Below, piece by piece: positions 1 to 9,100 of a stretch of DNA of 64,000 nt (its first letter is position 1; each line of letters starts with the position of its first letter). Under the pieces are notes generated by a model. The model saw only the letters and a program-made list of their open reading frames with translations, was not told the origin of the DNA and ran no database searches. The position numbers and the translations under genes are program-made. This DNA is from Mycolicibacterium aurum (GTDB lineage Bacteria; Actinomycetota; Actinomycetes; Mycobacteriales; Mycobacteriaceae): NCBI GenBank assembly GCA_900078775.1, contig LT549889.1, forward strand, positions 5,394,001-5,458,000, given 5' to 3'.

Positions 1-359
1 AAGGCGCTGGCTTTGCCCGGTTGGAGCACCAGGCTCAGATAGCGGTCATGGGGTAGTTGCTCGAAGGTGTAGGCGATACCTTCCACCACCGCCTCGGTCG
101 GGTTGGTGATGGACCCGAGCTGCCCCGCCAGGCGGTCGAGGAATGCGGCCACCGACGAAACGGCGGTGGCGGTCAGGAGGGCCTCTTGGGTGGGGAAGTA
201 GCGATAGACGGTCTGTCGGGTGATCCCGAGAGTCTGGGCGACCTCGGAGATGCTCACCGTCCCGCGGCTGTCGATCGTGGCACGGGCGGTGCCGAGGATG
301 CGGGCCACTGCCTCCTCGTCATCGGCGGGGATGTCCCCGGACCAGCCGTGCCTGCGCAT
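1..359 (-). CDS. TetR/AcrR family regulator, 3' end outside window (partial)
   Basis: Reading the minus strand from the ATG at 357-359 gives MRRHGWSGDIPADDEEAVAR, and the frame stays open to the left edge. An N-terminal TetR helix-turn-helix is visible at about residues 35-60 (VSISEVAQTLGITRQTVYRY followed by FPTQEALL). The C-terminal ligand domain is cut by the window edge. The gene is divergent from the Rieske oxygenase that starts at about 415, with only about 55 bp between them, so it probably represses that gene and itself. The family assignment is firm; the ligand is unknown. Confidence 0.85.
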   Translation of the reverse strand, partial: MRRHGWSGDIPADDEEAVARILGTARATIDSRGTVSISEVAQTLGITRQTVYRYFPTQEALLTATAVSSVAAFLDRLAGQLGSITNPTEAVVEGIAYTFEQLPHDRYLSLVLQPGKASA

Positions 360-389
360 CGCTCGATGGTCGCACAAATTATGGGCCGA

Positions 390-423
390 ATCTTGACAAG
401 ACAATCGAGAATGAATGTATGGT
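390..423 (+). promoter_or_regulatory. Candidate promoter/operator between tetR and Rieske gene
   Basis: A TTGACA hexamer lies at 393-398 inside the short palindrome CTTGACAAG (392-400). A loose -10-like TATGGT follows at 418-423 with a 19-bp spacer. If this promoter is used, the ATG at 415 would sit inside it and translation would begin at one of the later ATG codons (493 or 511). The short divergent gap fits TetR control, but the operator is not a clear long palindrome. Confidence 0.35.
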
Positions 424-1608
424 CTAGCGGTGGTTGCCGATCAAGTGAAGTGCACCGACGAAGCGCTGACCCACCGCGCCTTGCGTCACGCGATGGACGG
501 TACGACGGATATGGCGGCATGCGAGCTCAAAGTGCCACTGCACTATTACCGCGATCCGAAGATCACCGAGATCGAGGAATCTCAGATTCTGCGCCGGGTG
601 CCGCTGGCCATCGTGCCGTCGGCGCAGGTCCCGCAGGCCAACGACTACGTGGTGCGGTCCGTGCTCGGGGACTCACTGCTGGTGACCCGGGACCGCGGCG
701 GTCAGAGTCACGTGCTGCTGAACTACTGCCGGCATCGCGGCGCGATGCCGGCCTGCGGATCGGGTAATGCGGCACGGTTCGTCTGCCCGTACCACGCCTG
801 GACCTACAAGAACACCGGTGAACTGTTCATGGTGCCGGGCAAATCGGGCTTCGGCTCGATGGACCTCAAGGACTACGGACTTGTCGAACTGCCCTCGGAG
901 GAACGCTACGGGTTCATCTGGGCGGTGCTCACCGCCGACGCAACCATCGATGTGGACACGCACCTGGGCCCGCTGAAAGATGAACTCGCACTGTGGAACT
1001 ACAGCGCATACGGGTATCACACCGAGCGGGAGTTCTCCTCCGAGGTGTCCTGGAAAGGCGCGCTGGAGGCCTTCGCGGAGGGCTACCACTTCCCATTTGT
1101 GCACGGTGAGAGCCTGATCGGCCAGAACACGCTGCCCAACACCGGTGTCTACGACGAGTTCGGCCGACACCATCGGATCGGGTTCCCGTTCACCTGGATC
1201 AGGAACCTGGCCGAGGGGGGTACACGTCAGGACCCGCAGCCGTCGCTGGATCCGTCGGCGAACATGGGGGTGATCTACTGGGTGTATCCCAATCTGATCC
1301 TCGCGAACAGCCCTGTCGGCGTGGAGATCATCGACATCCTGCCCGAGGGGGACCCCACCCGCTGCACGGTGCGGCACAGCTGGATGGGGCGCGTCCCTGC
1401 GGTCGACGACGATATGCGGGCGTTCTACGACACCGTCTATGAGGGTGTGCACGCCGCGGTGCGTGACGAGGATTTCGCCATGCTGCCCCAGTGCGGGCAG
1501 GGGGTGCGGCACGGTCAGCACGATCACATGATCATCGGCCGCAACGAGATCGGCGTGCAGCACATGATCAAGGTATTCGCCCAGGAGTTGGGCGTCGCGC
1601 TGGAGTGA
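415..1608 (+). CDS. Rieske [2Fe-2S] aromatic ring-hydroxylating oxygenase, alpha subunit
   Basis: A 397-aa protein with the two-domain layout of an oxygenase alpha subunit. The Rieske cluster ligands are C105-x-H107 and C124-x2-H127 (in YCRHRG and CPYHAW). The mononuclear iron motif is E222-x2-H225-x4-H230 in the C-terminal catalytic domain. Such enzymes hydroxylate aromatic or other hydrophobic substrates using electrons from a separate reductase/ferredoxin, and none is encoded next to it. The start is uncertain: ATG 415 has a weak GAGA Shine-Dalgarno sequence, and ATG 493 or 511 would give a more usual N-terminus just before the ELKVPLHYYRDP segment. It is probably controlled by the divergent TetR. 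The substrate cannot be read from sequence. Confidence 0.9.
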   Translation: MYGLAVVADQVKCTDEALTHRALRHAMDGTTDMAACELKVPLHYYRDPKITEIEESQILRRVPLAIVPSAQVPQANDYVVRSVLGDSLLVTRDRGGQSHVLLNYCRHRGAMPACGSGNAARFVCPYHAWTYKNTGELFMVPGKSGFGSMDLKDYGLVELPSEERYGFIWAVLTADATIDVDTHLGPLKDELALWNYSAYGYHTEREFSSEVSWKGALEAFAEGYHFPFVHGESLIGQNTLPNTGVYDEFGRHHRIGFPFTWIRNLAEGGTRQDPQPSLDPSANMGVIYWVYPNLILANSPVGVEIIDILPEGDPTRCTVRHSWMGRVPAVDDDMRAFYDTVYEGVHAAVRDEDFAMLPQCGQGVRHGQHDHMIIGRNEIGVQHMIKVFAQELGVALE

Positions 1609-1712
1609 GAAGCTGTGGATGAATCGGTGGCTGTGCACAACTCTGGTCGGAAGTCGCAGGGACAGCCGCGGCGCGCCGCCAATTTGTCGTACCCTCTTGC
1701 GAGAATGATGGT

Positions 1713-3011
1713 ATGCCGCCGCCGACAACACCTTTCGCGGAAAACTACACTGAGCCGCGGCTGGATGTGCTGTTCGACGAGATCGCGGAACTGACCGGGC
1801 AGCGCAACGCCATCGATGGCCGGTTGGTCGAGATCATCGCCGAGATCGACGGCAGAGGTAGCCCCGACGGCAACGCGCTGTGGGGCGTCACCGGCTGCCG
1901 ATCCATCGGCTCGTTGGTGGCCTGGAAGACCGGTGTCAGCCCGCGCCGCGCCGCGACCATGGTCGCCGTTGCGCACCGCATCGACGAACTGCCGCGCTGC
2001 ACCCAGGGATTGCGTGACGGCCGGGTGTCGCTGGATCAGATCGGGGTCATCGCCGAACGGGCCGGAGACGGATGCGATGACCACTATGCCGAGCTGGTGC
2101 AGGTCGCCACCGTCACTCAACTGCGTACCGCGGTCAAGCAGGAACCTCGACCCGAACCCGACCGCAAGCCCGGGCCGACGCGTTCGTTCTCCTCGGTGGA
2201 CGGTGACGGTTACACCATCTACACGATTCGGCTGCCCAAGTTGGAAGCCGCGAAGTTCGATGCCGCGGTCGCCTCGCACAAGGACGCGTTGGTCGCCGAC
2301 TGGCGCCGCGATCACGATGCCGGTGACAGTGACGAGGAAGAGGCTGGTGAGCTGACCTCGGAGCAGGCACCGCCGTTCCCGGACACCACCGATGCGTTCA
2401 TGAGCCTGATCGAGGCCGGCTGGGACACCGACATCGCGGCGCGCCCGCATGGGGCGCACACCACCGTCGTCGTACATCTGGACCTGGACCGCCACGCCGA
2501 CAAGCCGGTCGCGGCCCTGCACCTGGGCGCGGCACTCACCGACGAAGAACGTGCGTTTCTGCTGTGCGATGCCAGCTGTCAGGTGTGGTTCGAACGATCC
2601 GGGCGCCCGATCGGGGTGGGCCGGGCCACCCGCACCATCAGCCGCCGGCTCCGCCGCGCCCTGGAGCACCGCGACCGCTGCTGTGCGGTGCCCGGCTGCG
2701 GGGCCACCCGCGGACTGCACGCCCACCACCTGGTGCACTGGGAAGACGGAGGCCCCACCCAACTGTCAAACCTGGTGTTGCTGAGCCCATTTCACCATCG
2801 ACCGCATCACACGGGCGGTATCACCCTCACCGGGCCCGCCGGCCAACTGCGAATCACAGATGAAGACGGAAATGTGATGACCGGCGCCGCATTGGCCCGA
2901 CCACCCACCACACCAGCACCGGATGTACCGCCGTGCAAGGGACCAACCGGGGAACGCGCGCAATGGTGGTGGTACACACCGTACGAACCACCATCACCGG
3001 AGCTGAACTGA
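1713..3011 (+). CDS. DUF222 / HNH endonuclease domain protein (13E12-type)
   Basis: A 432-aa protein. The N-terminal about 300 residues form the DUF222 region typical of actinobacterial 13E12-repeat proteins. The C-terminus carries an HNH-type nuclease fold around CCAVPGCGATRGLHAHH, with CxxxxC zinc-type cysteines, HAHH, a following WEDGG and the later SPFHHR segment. Mycobacterial genomes hold many copies, and their role is not established. The start ATG 1713 is preceded by GAGAAT. The gene is monocistronic between the Rieske gene and a convergent F420 enzyme. No terminal repeats are seen, so there is no evidence that it is part of a mobile element here. Confidence 0.88.
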   Translation: MPPPTTPFAENYTEPRLDVLFDEIAELTGQRNAIDGRLVEIIAEIDGRGSPDGNALWGVTGCRSIGSLVAWKTGVSPRRAATMVAVAHRIDELPRCTQGLRDGRVSLDQIGVIAERAGDGCDDHYAELVQVATVTQLRTAVKQEPRPEPDRKPGPTRSFSSVDGDGYTIYTIRLPKLEAAKFDAAVASHKDALVADWRRDHDAGDSDEEEAGELTSEQAPPFPDTTDAFMSLIEAGWDTDIAARPHGAHTTVVVHLDLDRHADKPVAALHLGAALTDEERAFLLCDASCQVWFERSGRPIGVGRATRTISRRLRRALEHRDRCCAVPGCGATRGLHAHHLVHWEDGGPTQLSNLVLLSPFHHRPHHTGGITLTGPAGQLRITDEDGNVMTGAALARPPTTPAPDVPPCKGPTGERAQWWWYTPYEPPSPELN

Positions 3012-3015
3012 CGCG

Positions 3016-3438
3016 TTACTCCAGAACGAAGACCGGGATCAGCCGGTCGGTCTTGGTCTGGTATTCCGCATACGGTGGATACGCCTCGACGGCGAGCTTC
3101 CACCAGTGCTCGCGTTCGGCGCCCTCGATCTCCCGCGCGGTCAGCTCGAAGACCCGGTCGCCGTCCTGCACCGTGACCCGCGGGTGCACCTTCACGTTGT
3201 GGTACCACGACGGATGCTTGGGATCGCCGCCCTTGGAGGCGACCATCGCGTACTTGCCGTTCTCCTCCACCCGCATCAGCGGGACGTAGCGTTTCTTGCC
3301 CGACTTGGCGCCGGTGGTGGTGAACAGCACGACCGGGCGGTCCAGGATCTCGACCCCGTCGGTGGTACCGGTCTCGAGGATGCGCTGGGTCTGATCGCGT
3401 ACCCAGTCCGTAGGGCTCAGTTCGGGTTGATTCGACAT
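3016..3438 (-). CDS. Deazaflavin (F420)-dependent nitroreductase family protein (Ddn-like)
   Basis: A 140-aa single-domain protein. The split beta-barrel core includes VVLFTTTGAKSGKKRYVPLM, then the family-typical KGGDPKHPSWYHNVKVHP segment that lines the F420 site in Ddn-type enzymes. Members use reduced F420 to reduce quinones or nitro-compounds, usually at the membrane. The gene is convergent with the DUF222 gene, with 4 bp between the stops, and its start lies about 50 bp from the divergent rhodanese gene at 3491. Family assignment is strong; the substrate is unknown. Confidence 0.88.
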   Translation of the reverse strand: MSNQPELSPTDWVRDQTQRILETGTTDGVEILDRPVVLFTTTGAKSGKKRYVPLMRVEENGKYAMVASKGGDPKHPSWYHNVKVHPRVTVQDGDRVFELTAREIEGAEREHWWKLAVEAYPPYAEYQTKTDRLIPVFVLE

Positions 3439-3490
3439 GGCTGCGGCAACACCGAACGGTCCCGGTTTATTCCCTGTGAGACCCTCGGGT

Positions 3491-4330
3491 ATGACGACTC
3501 ACGCGGATGTCTTCATCTCTGCCGCCGAACTCGCCCGGCGTCTGGCTGCTGGCGAACCCACCACGATCCTGGACGTCCGGTGGCAGCTCGGCACCCCCGA
3601 CGGGCGGGCCGCCCACGCCGAGGCGCATCTGCCCGGCGCGGTGTACGTGTCCCTGGAGGACGAGCTCAGCGACCACGACGTCGCCGGGCGGGGCCGCCAT
3701 CCGTTGCCGTCCGGGGCGCAGCTGCAGGAGGCGGCCCGGCGCTGGGGTGTGCGCCGCGGCGTCCCGGTCGTGGTCTACGACGACTGGAACCGGGCCGGCT
3801 CGGCGCGGGCCTGGTGGGTGCTGAGGGCGGCCGGGGTCAACGATGTGCACATCCTCGACGGCGGTCTGGCCGGATGGCGCGGAGCCGGCGGCACACTGGA
3901 GGCCGGCGCGGTGGCCCCGGCGCCGGGGGACATCGTCGTCGAGCACGAGGACCTCTACGCCGGAGCGATGCCGACCCTGACCGCCGACGAGGCCGCCGGG
4001 CACCCGAACCTGTTGGACGCCCGCGCGCCGGAACGGTTCCGCGGTGAGGTCGAACCGGTCGACCCGGTGGCCGGCCACATCCCGGGGGCACACAACCTGC
4101 CCAGCACATCGGTACTGACCGCGGAGGGCACCGTGCTGTCCGAGCCGGAGTTGGCCGCGCTGGGCTGGTCGTTCGGCGGATCCGACCAGGTCGGCGTGTA
4201 CTGCGGTTCGGGGGTCACCGCCGCGGTGCTGGTGGCCGCGCTCGCCGCCGCCGGGGTGGACGCCGCGCTGTTCCCGGGCTCGTGGTCGCAGTGGGGCTCG
4301 GAGGACCGCCCGGTCGCCACCGGCGACTAG
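3491..4330 (+). CDS. Thiosulfate/3-mercaptopyruvate sulfurtransferase (two rhodanese domains)
   Basis: A 279-aa protein from ATG 3491 (MTTHADVFISAAEL); an upstream in-frame ATG at 3437 adds residues that do not look like the family. It has two tandem rhodanese domains: the N-terminal, inactive-type domain at about 5-130 with LDVRWQLG, and the C-terminal domain at about 150-275. The active-site loop in the latter is VYCGSGVTA, with the catalytic cysteine. This is the SseA/CysA-like architecture that moves sulfane sulfur to cyanide or other acceptors. The last codons overlap the stop of the convergent membrane-protein gene. Confidence 0.88.
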   Translation: MTTHADVFISAAELARRLAAGEPTTILDVRWQLGTPDGRAAHAEAHLPGAVYVSLEDELSDHDVAGRGRHPLPSGAQLQEAARRWGVRRGVPVVVYDDWNRAGSARAWWVLRAAGVNDVHILDGGLAGWRGAGGTLEAGAVAPAPGDIVVEHEDLYAGAMPTLTADEAAGHPNLLDARAPERFRGEVEPVDPVAGHIPGAHNLPSTSVLTAEGTVLSEPELAALGWSFGGSDQVGVYCGSGVTAAVLVAALAAAGVDAALFPGSWSQWGSEDRPVATGD

Positions 4331-4836
4331 TGCGCGATCATCTTGACCGCGACCACGGCGGCCCCGGCTCCGGCCAGTAGCGTCACCGCGAGCAGCCGCT
4401 GCCACCACGGCAGGCCGGTCTTGCGGACCGCGGCGAACGCGATCAGCGCCATCTCGGCGACCAGGAACCACATCGCGAACCACACCGCGTCGGTGGTGTC
4501 CAGCAGGCCGAGCGCCGCGACGACCAGGATCAGCACCGGTACCGCGGCGGCCTGCAGGATCTGCCCCGACGCCGCCAGCATGTGCGCGGCGTCGCGGCCG
4601 CGGGGCGCGCGGCCCTCGGCGCCGAGGCGGGCGATGAACTCGGCGAACAGGGCGGCGGCCCAGAGCCCGCCCGCGGCCACTGCGACGTCGAGCACCCGCA
4701 CCCACCCGCTGGTGTCGTCGGTGGTGTAGCGGGCCAGCGCGGCCAGTGTCGCCAGGCACGAGATCGCCCCGTACATCCGCTCGCGCAGCACGGCGACGAC
4801 ATGCTCGGTGCTGCGCGACTCCGCCGTGCCCGTCAT
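4327..4836 (-). CDS. Small membrane protein of unknown function
   Basis: A 169-aa hydrophobic protein with about four or five membrane-spanning stretches: LATLAALARY, AVAAGGLWAAALFAEFIARL, AAAVPVLILVVAALGLL, AVWFAMWFLVAEMALIAFAAV (counted as one helix region) and LLAVTLLAGAGAAVVAV. No catalytic motif is recognised. Its ATG overlaps the stop of the upstream esterase gene by 4 nt, so the two are cotranscribed from the esterase promoter. Function cannot be assigned. Confidence 0.75.
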   Translation of the reverse strand: MTGTAESRSTEHVVAVLRERMYGAISCLATLAALARYTTDDTSGWVRVLDVAVAAGGLWAAALFAEFIARLGAEGRAPRGRDAAHMLAASGQILQAAAVPVLILVVAALGLLDTTDAVWFAMWFLVAEMALIAFAAVRKTGLPWWQRLLAVTLLAGAGAAVVAVKMIAH

Positions 4837-5744
4837 GTGAGCCTCGGCAGCAGGAAGTCGGCGATCTCCCGGATCGAGGCGTCCATGACAGCGCGGTCTC
4901 CCTGGGTGTTGAAGGCGTGGTCGACCGGATAACCGGTGTGCACTACGTCCACGCCGCCCGCGCGCAACCGGTCGGCGATCACGATCATCTCCGGTCCCAG
5001 CGTGTCGAGGTCGCCGGTCTGGATCAGGGTGGGCGGCATCTTCTTCGGCAGCTCGGTGTCGTGGAACGGCGAGGCGACCGGATCGTCGTGGCTCACCGGG
5101 TCTACGAAATACAATTTGGCGGAAAGCTTTTGCAGCCGTGGGGAGATCGCGGCATTGGCCTTGGGTGAGGTGCGGTCACTGCGGGTACAGTCCGCGACGG
5201 CGTAGGACAGCACCGCGGCCCGCAGTGCGATGCCGGTGTCATGGGAGTACTGCGCGAGGTTCATGCTCAGCTTCGCCCCGGCGCTGGCTCCGCCCACGCT
5301 GACCCGATCCGCGTCCCAGCCCTGCTGCTCGGCATTGTCCAGCGCCCACTGCAGTACATCGATGCATTCCTGTTCTGCGACAGGGAACGTCACCTGGGGA
5401 GCGGCGTGATAGTCGATGGTCAGCACCACGCAACCGACGTCGGAGGCCAGGAACCGGCAGATGTGCGCGTCCTCATGGGTGTTGCGCAGCACGAACCCAC
5501 CGCCGTGGATGTCGATGTGCAACGGGGGCCGGCGATCGGCGGTGCCGCTCAGCGGGGACGCCGGATGCGGGCGGTAGACGAAGCACCGGACCGGGCCGTG
5601 CCGGGTGGGCACCCGGATGACGCCCGGCGGGTCGAGAGAGTGCGTCGGCTTCGGGATGGCGGGCGGGCGGAACACCAGCGGAGCGGCCTGTTGGGCCAGG
5701 TACGCCAGCGCGTACTCCAGTGGCGCGATGCGGGGGTTCGCCAT
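4833..5744 (-). CDS. Alpha/beta hydrolase, hormone-sensitive-lipase type esterase
   Basis: A 303-aa protein from ATG 5744 (MANPRIAPLEYALAYL); a longer in-frame start upstream gives an unlikely N-terminus. HSL-family signatures are the oxyanion-hole HGGGF at about residue 90 (DIHGGGFVLR), the nucleophile elbow G-A-S-A-G (VGGASAGAKLS), and candidate acid and His residues in GDLDTLGPE and VDHAFN near the C-terminus. It likely hydrolyses short or medium acyl esters in the cytoplasm. It is followed by the membrane protein with a 4-nt overlap. Its promoter region is shared with the divergent permease gene. Confidence 0.88.
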   Translation of the reverse strand: MANPRIAPLEYALAYLAQQAAPLVFRPPAIPKPTHSLDPPGVIRVPTRHGPVRCFVYRPHPASPLSGTADRRPPLHIDIHGGGFVLRNTHEDAHICRFLASDVGCVVLTIDYHAAPQVTFPVAEQECIDVLQWALDNAEQQGWDADRVSVGGASAGAKLSMNLAQYSHDTGIALRAAVLSYAVADCTRSDRTSPKANAAISPRLQKLSAKLYFVDPVSHDDPVASPFHDTELPKKMPPTLIQTGDLDTLGPEMIVIADRLRAGGVDVVHTGYPVDHAFNTQGDRAVMDASIREIADFLLPRLT

Positions 5745-5810
5745 GGTGAACACGGTAGACGACGGACAGCATCGGCCCAGGTCGAACCCGTTAAAGACCT
5801 GATGAATCAA

Positions 5811-5871
5811 CCATTAGACCACTTTCGTTAACAACATGTCACAGATCACAAATATTGGTCTATAGGTCTTG
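5811..5871. promoter_or_regulatory. Candidate GntR operator sites before the permease operon
   Basis: The divergent region holds related sites: CCATTAGACCA (5811-5821; reverse complement TGGTCTAATGG) and TATTGGTCTATAGGTCTTG (5853-5871). The 9-mer GTCTATAGG (5858-5866) recurs in reverse before the monooxygenase gene at 17436-17444, and TATTGGTC recurs in reverse at 9111-9118 next to the regulator. The pattern suggests binding by the GntR/FCD regulator encoded at 8245-8982. This is inference from shared words only. Confidence 0.45.
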
Positions 5872-5928
5872 TTTTTAGTCCTTCAGCTCACATACGCTCC
5901 CCACATTCGTAGGAAAGGTGGAATATCT

Positions 5929-7467
5929 ATGGCGATTGACACAAGTGCGGTGACCGGGGCCGACGACGGCACCGGCACAGGTGGGCCGACGTTGAAACGC
6001 GGTGCCATCGGGCTCGCGGGTGTCGTATTCATGGTGGTGGCGTTCTCCGCGCCGATCACCGCGATGACCGGCAACCTGCCGGTCGCGGTGGGCTTCGGCA
6101 ACGGACTCGGTGCCCCCGCCGGCTTCCTCATCGCCACCATCGTGCTCACCATCTTCAGCGTCGGATTCGTCGCGCTGGCACGGCATATCACCGCCGCGGG
6201 TGCCTTCTACACCTTCGTCTCCCGTGGCTGGTCGAAGATCCCCGGTCTGGCTGCCGGGGTGATGTCGATGGTCACCTATATGACGATGGAGGCCGCGCTG
6301 ATCGGCATCTTCTCGGCGTTCACCGATCAAGCGATGACCTCGCAGTTCGGCATCGACCTGCCGTGGGAGGTCTACGCGCTCGGCTGCTTGCTGGTGATCG
6401 CACTGCTGTCGCACTTCGACATCTCGGTGGCTGCCAAAGTGCTGGGCGTCGTGCTGGTTGCCGAGATCGTCATTCTCACCCTGATCGCGGTCGCCTCGCT
6501 GATCGCCAGCCCGGACGGAATGAGCTTCACCTCGCTGAATCCGATGACGGCGCTGTCCACCAACGGCGTGGCCGGCGGTGTGATCGGTCTGGGTCTGCTG
6601 ATGGCGTTCTGGTCGTGGGTCGGGTTCGAGTCGACGGCGATCTACGGTGAGGAGTCCAAGGACCCCAAGCGGATCGTGCCGAAGGCGACGTTCATCGCCG
6701 TGATCGGCATCGGCGTCTTCTACACCTTCATCTCCTGGGGCGTTATCGTCGGCAATGGCCCGGACAAGGCGGTCGAGCTGGCCTCCGGCGCCGACCCGTT
6801 CCAGCTGCTGTACAGCCCCGCTCAGGCGTACCTGGGCTCGTGGGCGGTCACCATCTTCGAGTGGCTGGTTCTGGGTGGTTCGTTCGCCTGTGCGCTGGCC
6901 ATCCACAACTCCGCGGCCCGCTACCTGTTTGCCTTCGGCCGTGACCGGCTGCTCTGGCACCGTCTCGGCAGTGCACATCCCCAGCACTCCTCCCCTTGGG
7001 TGGCATCGCTGACCCAGAGTGGCGTAGCCGCAATCCTTCTCATCGTCTGTTCGATCACCAAGAGCGACCCGTACGCCGAGCTGTTCGTGCTGGTCGCCAT
7101 CCTGGCGACGCTGTGCCTGCTGACCGTACAGATCATGTCGTCGATCTCGACCATCGTGTACTTCCACGTCAAGAAGCAGCACCCGGAAACCGCGAGCTGG
7201 TGGCGCACCCTGGCGGCCCCGATCGTGGGTGGGCTGGGCATGCTCCTGGTGATCTATCTGATGGCGTCGAATATGGCGGCCGCGGCGGGTACCGCATCGG
7301 AGAGTCTGTTCTTCAAGATGATCCCGTGGATCGTGCTGACGCTGCTGTTCGGCTCGATGGCCGTTGCGCTGGTCCTGCGCAAGGTCGATCCGGCGCGCTA
7401 TGAGCGCATCGGCAGCACCGTGTTCGATGACCGGCCCGAGGATCTGCTGCCCGCGGACAAGGCATGA
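5929..7467 (+). CDS. APC-family amino acid/amine permease
   Basis: A 512-aa polytopic membrane protein with about 12 hydrophobic spans. It opens with the APC signature region (GAIGLAGVVFMVVAFSAPIT at about residue 25). The start ATG 5929 has a strong Shine-Dalgarno AGGAAAGGTGG (5911-5921), which decides against the upstream in-frame ATG. The stop overlaps the next SDR start by 4 nt. As first gene of the 5.9-20 kb island it probably imports the growth substrate or its amine; downstream glutamine-synthetase-like ligases fit an amine. Regulation by the GntR regulator is suggested by shared words in its promoter. Confidence 0.9.
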   Translation: MAIDTSAVTGADDGTGTGGPTLKRGAIGLAGVVFMVVAFSAPITAMTGNLPVAVGFGNGLGAPAGFLIATIVLTIFSVGFVALARHITAAGAFYTFVSRGWSKIPGLAAGVMSMVTYMTMEAALIGIFSAFTDQAMTSQFGIDLPWEVYALGCLLVIALLSHFDISVAAKVLGVVLVAEIVILTLIAVASLIASPDGMSFTSLNPMTALSTNGVAGGVIGLGLLMAFWSWVGFESTAIYGEESKDPKRIVPKATFIAVIGIGVFYTFISWGVIVGNGPDKAVELASGADPFQLLYSPAQAYLGSWAVTIFEWLVLGGSFACALAIHNSAARYLFAFGRDRLLWHRLGSAHPQHSSPWVASLTQSGVAAILLIVCSITKSDPYAELFVLVAILATLCLLTVQIMSSISTIVYFHVKKQHPETASWWRTLAAPIVGGLGMLLVIYLMASNMAAAAGTASESLFFKMIPWIVLTLLFGSMAVALVLRKVDPARYERIGSTVFDDRPEDLLPADKA

Positions 7468-8231
7468 CCGACTGGGCGGACTTCCGGGTGCTGGTCACCG
7501 GCGGCAGCCAGGGCATCGGTCTGGGTATCGCCGAAGGGTTCCTGTCCGCGGGTGCGGCGGTCGCGATCAGCGGCCGCCGGCCCGAAACGCTGGCCGCGGC
7601 CGCCGAGAAACTCGGCGGCCCCGGCCGGCGGGTGGAGACGATCGTGGCCGACGTCGCCGACCAGGCGTCATGCGGTCGGATGGCCACCGAGGCGCAGCAG
7701 CGCCTCGGTGGGCTGGATGTGTTGTGCGCCAACGCCGGCATCTACCCGGAGCGCGACATCGACGAGCTCACCGCGGCCGACGTCGCCGACATCATGGCCA
7801 CCAACGTCGGCGGCACCATCTTCAGCGTGCAGGCCTGCCGGCCCGCGCTGAAGGCGTCCGGTCGCGGCCGGGTGGTGGTGACGTCCTCGATCACCGGACC
7901 GGTCACCGGATTCCCGGGGCTCAGTCACTACGCTGCCAGCAAGGCCGCTCAACTCGGCTTCGTGCGCAGTGCGGCACTGGAACTGGCCGCCGATCGCATC
8001 ACCGTCAACGCCATCCTGCCGGGCAGCATCCGGACAGAGGGTCTCGACGGTCTCGGTGCAGATGCGATGGCGAGGATGCTCGCGTGCATCCCGCAGCGCC
8101 GCTTGGGGTCACCGGCGGACATTGCTGCTGCGGCACTGTTCTTCGCCAGCGAGGGGGCGGGCTTCATCACCGGTCAACACCTGGTGGTGGACGGCGGTCA
8201 GATCCTTCCCGAGTTGCCCGACGCGTCGTGA
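7464..8231 (+). CDS. Short-chain dehydrogenase/reductase (SDR)
   Basis: A 255-aa classical SDR. It has the TGGSQGIGLG cofactor motif near residue 12, NAG at about residue 90, catalytic Tyr-x3-Lys in HYAASKAAQLGF, and a C-terminal FITGQHLVVDGG. It oxidises or reduces an alcohol/ketone with NAD(P). The start ATG overlaps the permease stop (ATGA), so the two are translationally coupled. It is the first of five SDRs in this island, which suggests several alcohol-oxidation steps or side-chain processing. Confidence 0.9.
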   Translation: MTDWADFRVLVTGGSQGIGLGIAEGFLSAGAAVAISGRRPETLAAAAEKLGGPGRRVETIVADVADQASCGRMATEAQQRLGGLDVLCANAGIYPERDIDELTAADVADIMATNVGGTIFSVQACRPALKASGRGRVVVTSSITGPVTGFPGLSHYAASKAAQLGFVRSAALELAADRITVNAILPGSIRTEGLDGLGADAMARMLACIPQRRLGSPADIAAAALFFASEGAGFITGQHLVVDGGQILPELPDAS

Positions 8232-8244
8232 GAAGGGGGCCCGC

Positions 8245-8982
8245 TCAGCGCTTCAGCCACGCCTCGACGGTGTGCCTGGTGTCGTTGATGTGGGCCTCCA
8301 TCCGCGCGGCCGCCAGTTCCGGCTCCCGGTTCTCGATGGCCTCCAGGATGGACTCGTGGTAGTCGTTGGCGTTGGGTTCCAGCCGTCCGAAGATTGCGCC
8401 GACCGGCAGCCACATCCGCCGTCGCGCGTCGGCCACGGCGTCGAGCAACCGGTCGTTCTGCGCAGCCTGGGCGATGCCCATGTGGAACGCGGTGTCCAGC
8501 GTCTGGAAATCCGTGGTGTGCTGGGCGGACTGCTCTTTCAGTCCGGTGTGCAGCGCCTCGTCCATGCCCGAGAGCAGCTTGTGCAGGGCAGCGACGTCGG
8601 TGGTGCGGCGCCGTTCGGCGGCCAGTCGGGTCGCGCCGGTCTCCACGATGTTCCGGTAGTCGAAGGCGTCCCGGATGGCCCGCTTGTTCTGTCTCATCTC
8701 GCGGCGCATCGCGGCGGCGTCGTAAACCGGTGCCTGGACCGTGAATCCGCCACCGCGACCGCGCCGGACCGCGATCAGGCCCTCGCGCTCCAGTACCGCG
8801 ACCGCGGTGCGCACGGTGGTCCGGGAGACGTCGAGCATCTCGGAGAGCTCACGCTCGGTGGGCAGCCGGTCGCCGGGACGAAACTGACCCAGCTCCAACG
8901 CGCGGCGCATCTGGTCGACCACCAGCTCGTGCGCGGGGATTTGCCGGACCGGGCTCAGCCCACCGGAATTGGCACCCGCCAT
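8245..8982 (-). CDS. GntR-family regulator, FadR/FCD subfamily
   Basis: A 245-aa protein. The winged helix is at about residues 15-80 (PGDRLPTERELSEMLDVSRT, then TVRTAV and the wing RRGRGGGF). The FCD ligand domain follows, with metal-site-type histidines (DTAFHMGIAQAA; MEAHINDTRHTVE). FCD regulators sense small organic acids and usually repress catabolic operons. It lies inside the island on the opposite strand, convergent with the first SDR and divergent from the second, so it is the obvious local regulator. Shared words in the three promoter regions (5.8, 9.1 and 17.4 kb) are candidate operators. Confidence 0.9.
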   Translation of the reverse strand: MAGANSGGLSPVRQIPAHELVVDQMRRALELGQFRPGDRLPTERELSEMLDVSRTTVRTAVAVLEREGLIAVRRGRGGGFTVQAPVYDAAAMRREMRQNKRAIRDAFDYRNIVETGATRLAAERRRTTDVAALHKLLSGMDEALHTGLKEQSAQHTTDFQTLDTAFHMGIAQAAQNDRLLDAVADARRRMWLPVGAIFGRLEPNANDYHESILEAIENREPELAAARMEAHINDTRHTVEAWLKR

Positions 8983-9100
8983 CGCGCTCTCCCTTCACTT
9001 TGCTCGAAGGGTAGCGCACCTGGGTGGGAAATAGGGTATGTCCGGTCCATTGAACCATATGGGTCCACCGGCCCCGTGCGGCACGCGCGTCGTAAAAGAA

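Noticed and set aside
673..1731. Long open frame on the minus strand opposite the Rieske gene
   Set aside because: It is antisense to a protein with complete iron-sulfur and iron motifs, its translation has no family features, and long antisense frames are expected at this GC content.
1713..3011. DUF222/HNH gene considered as part of a mobile intron or homing element
   Set aside because: No terminal repeats, no interrupted gene and no associated recombinase are visible; such genes are widespread in mycobacteria.
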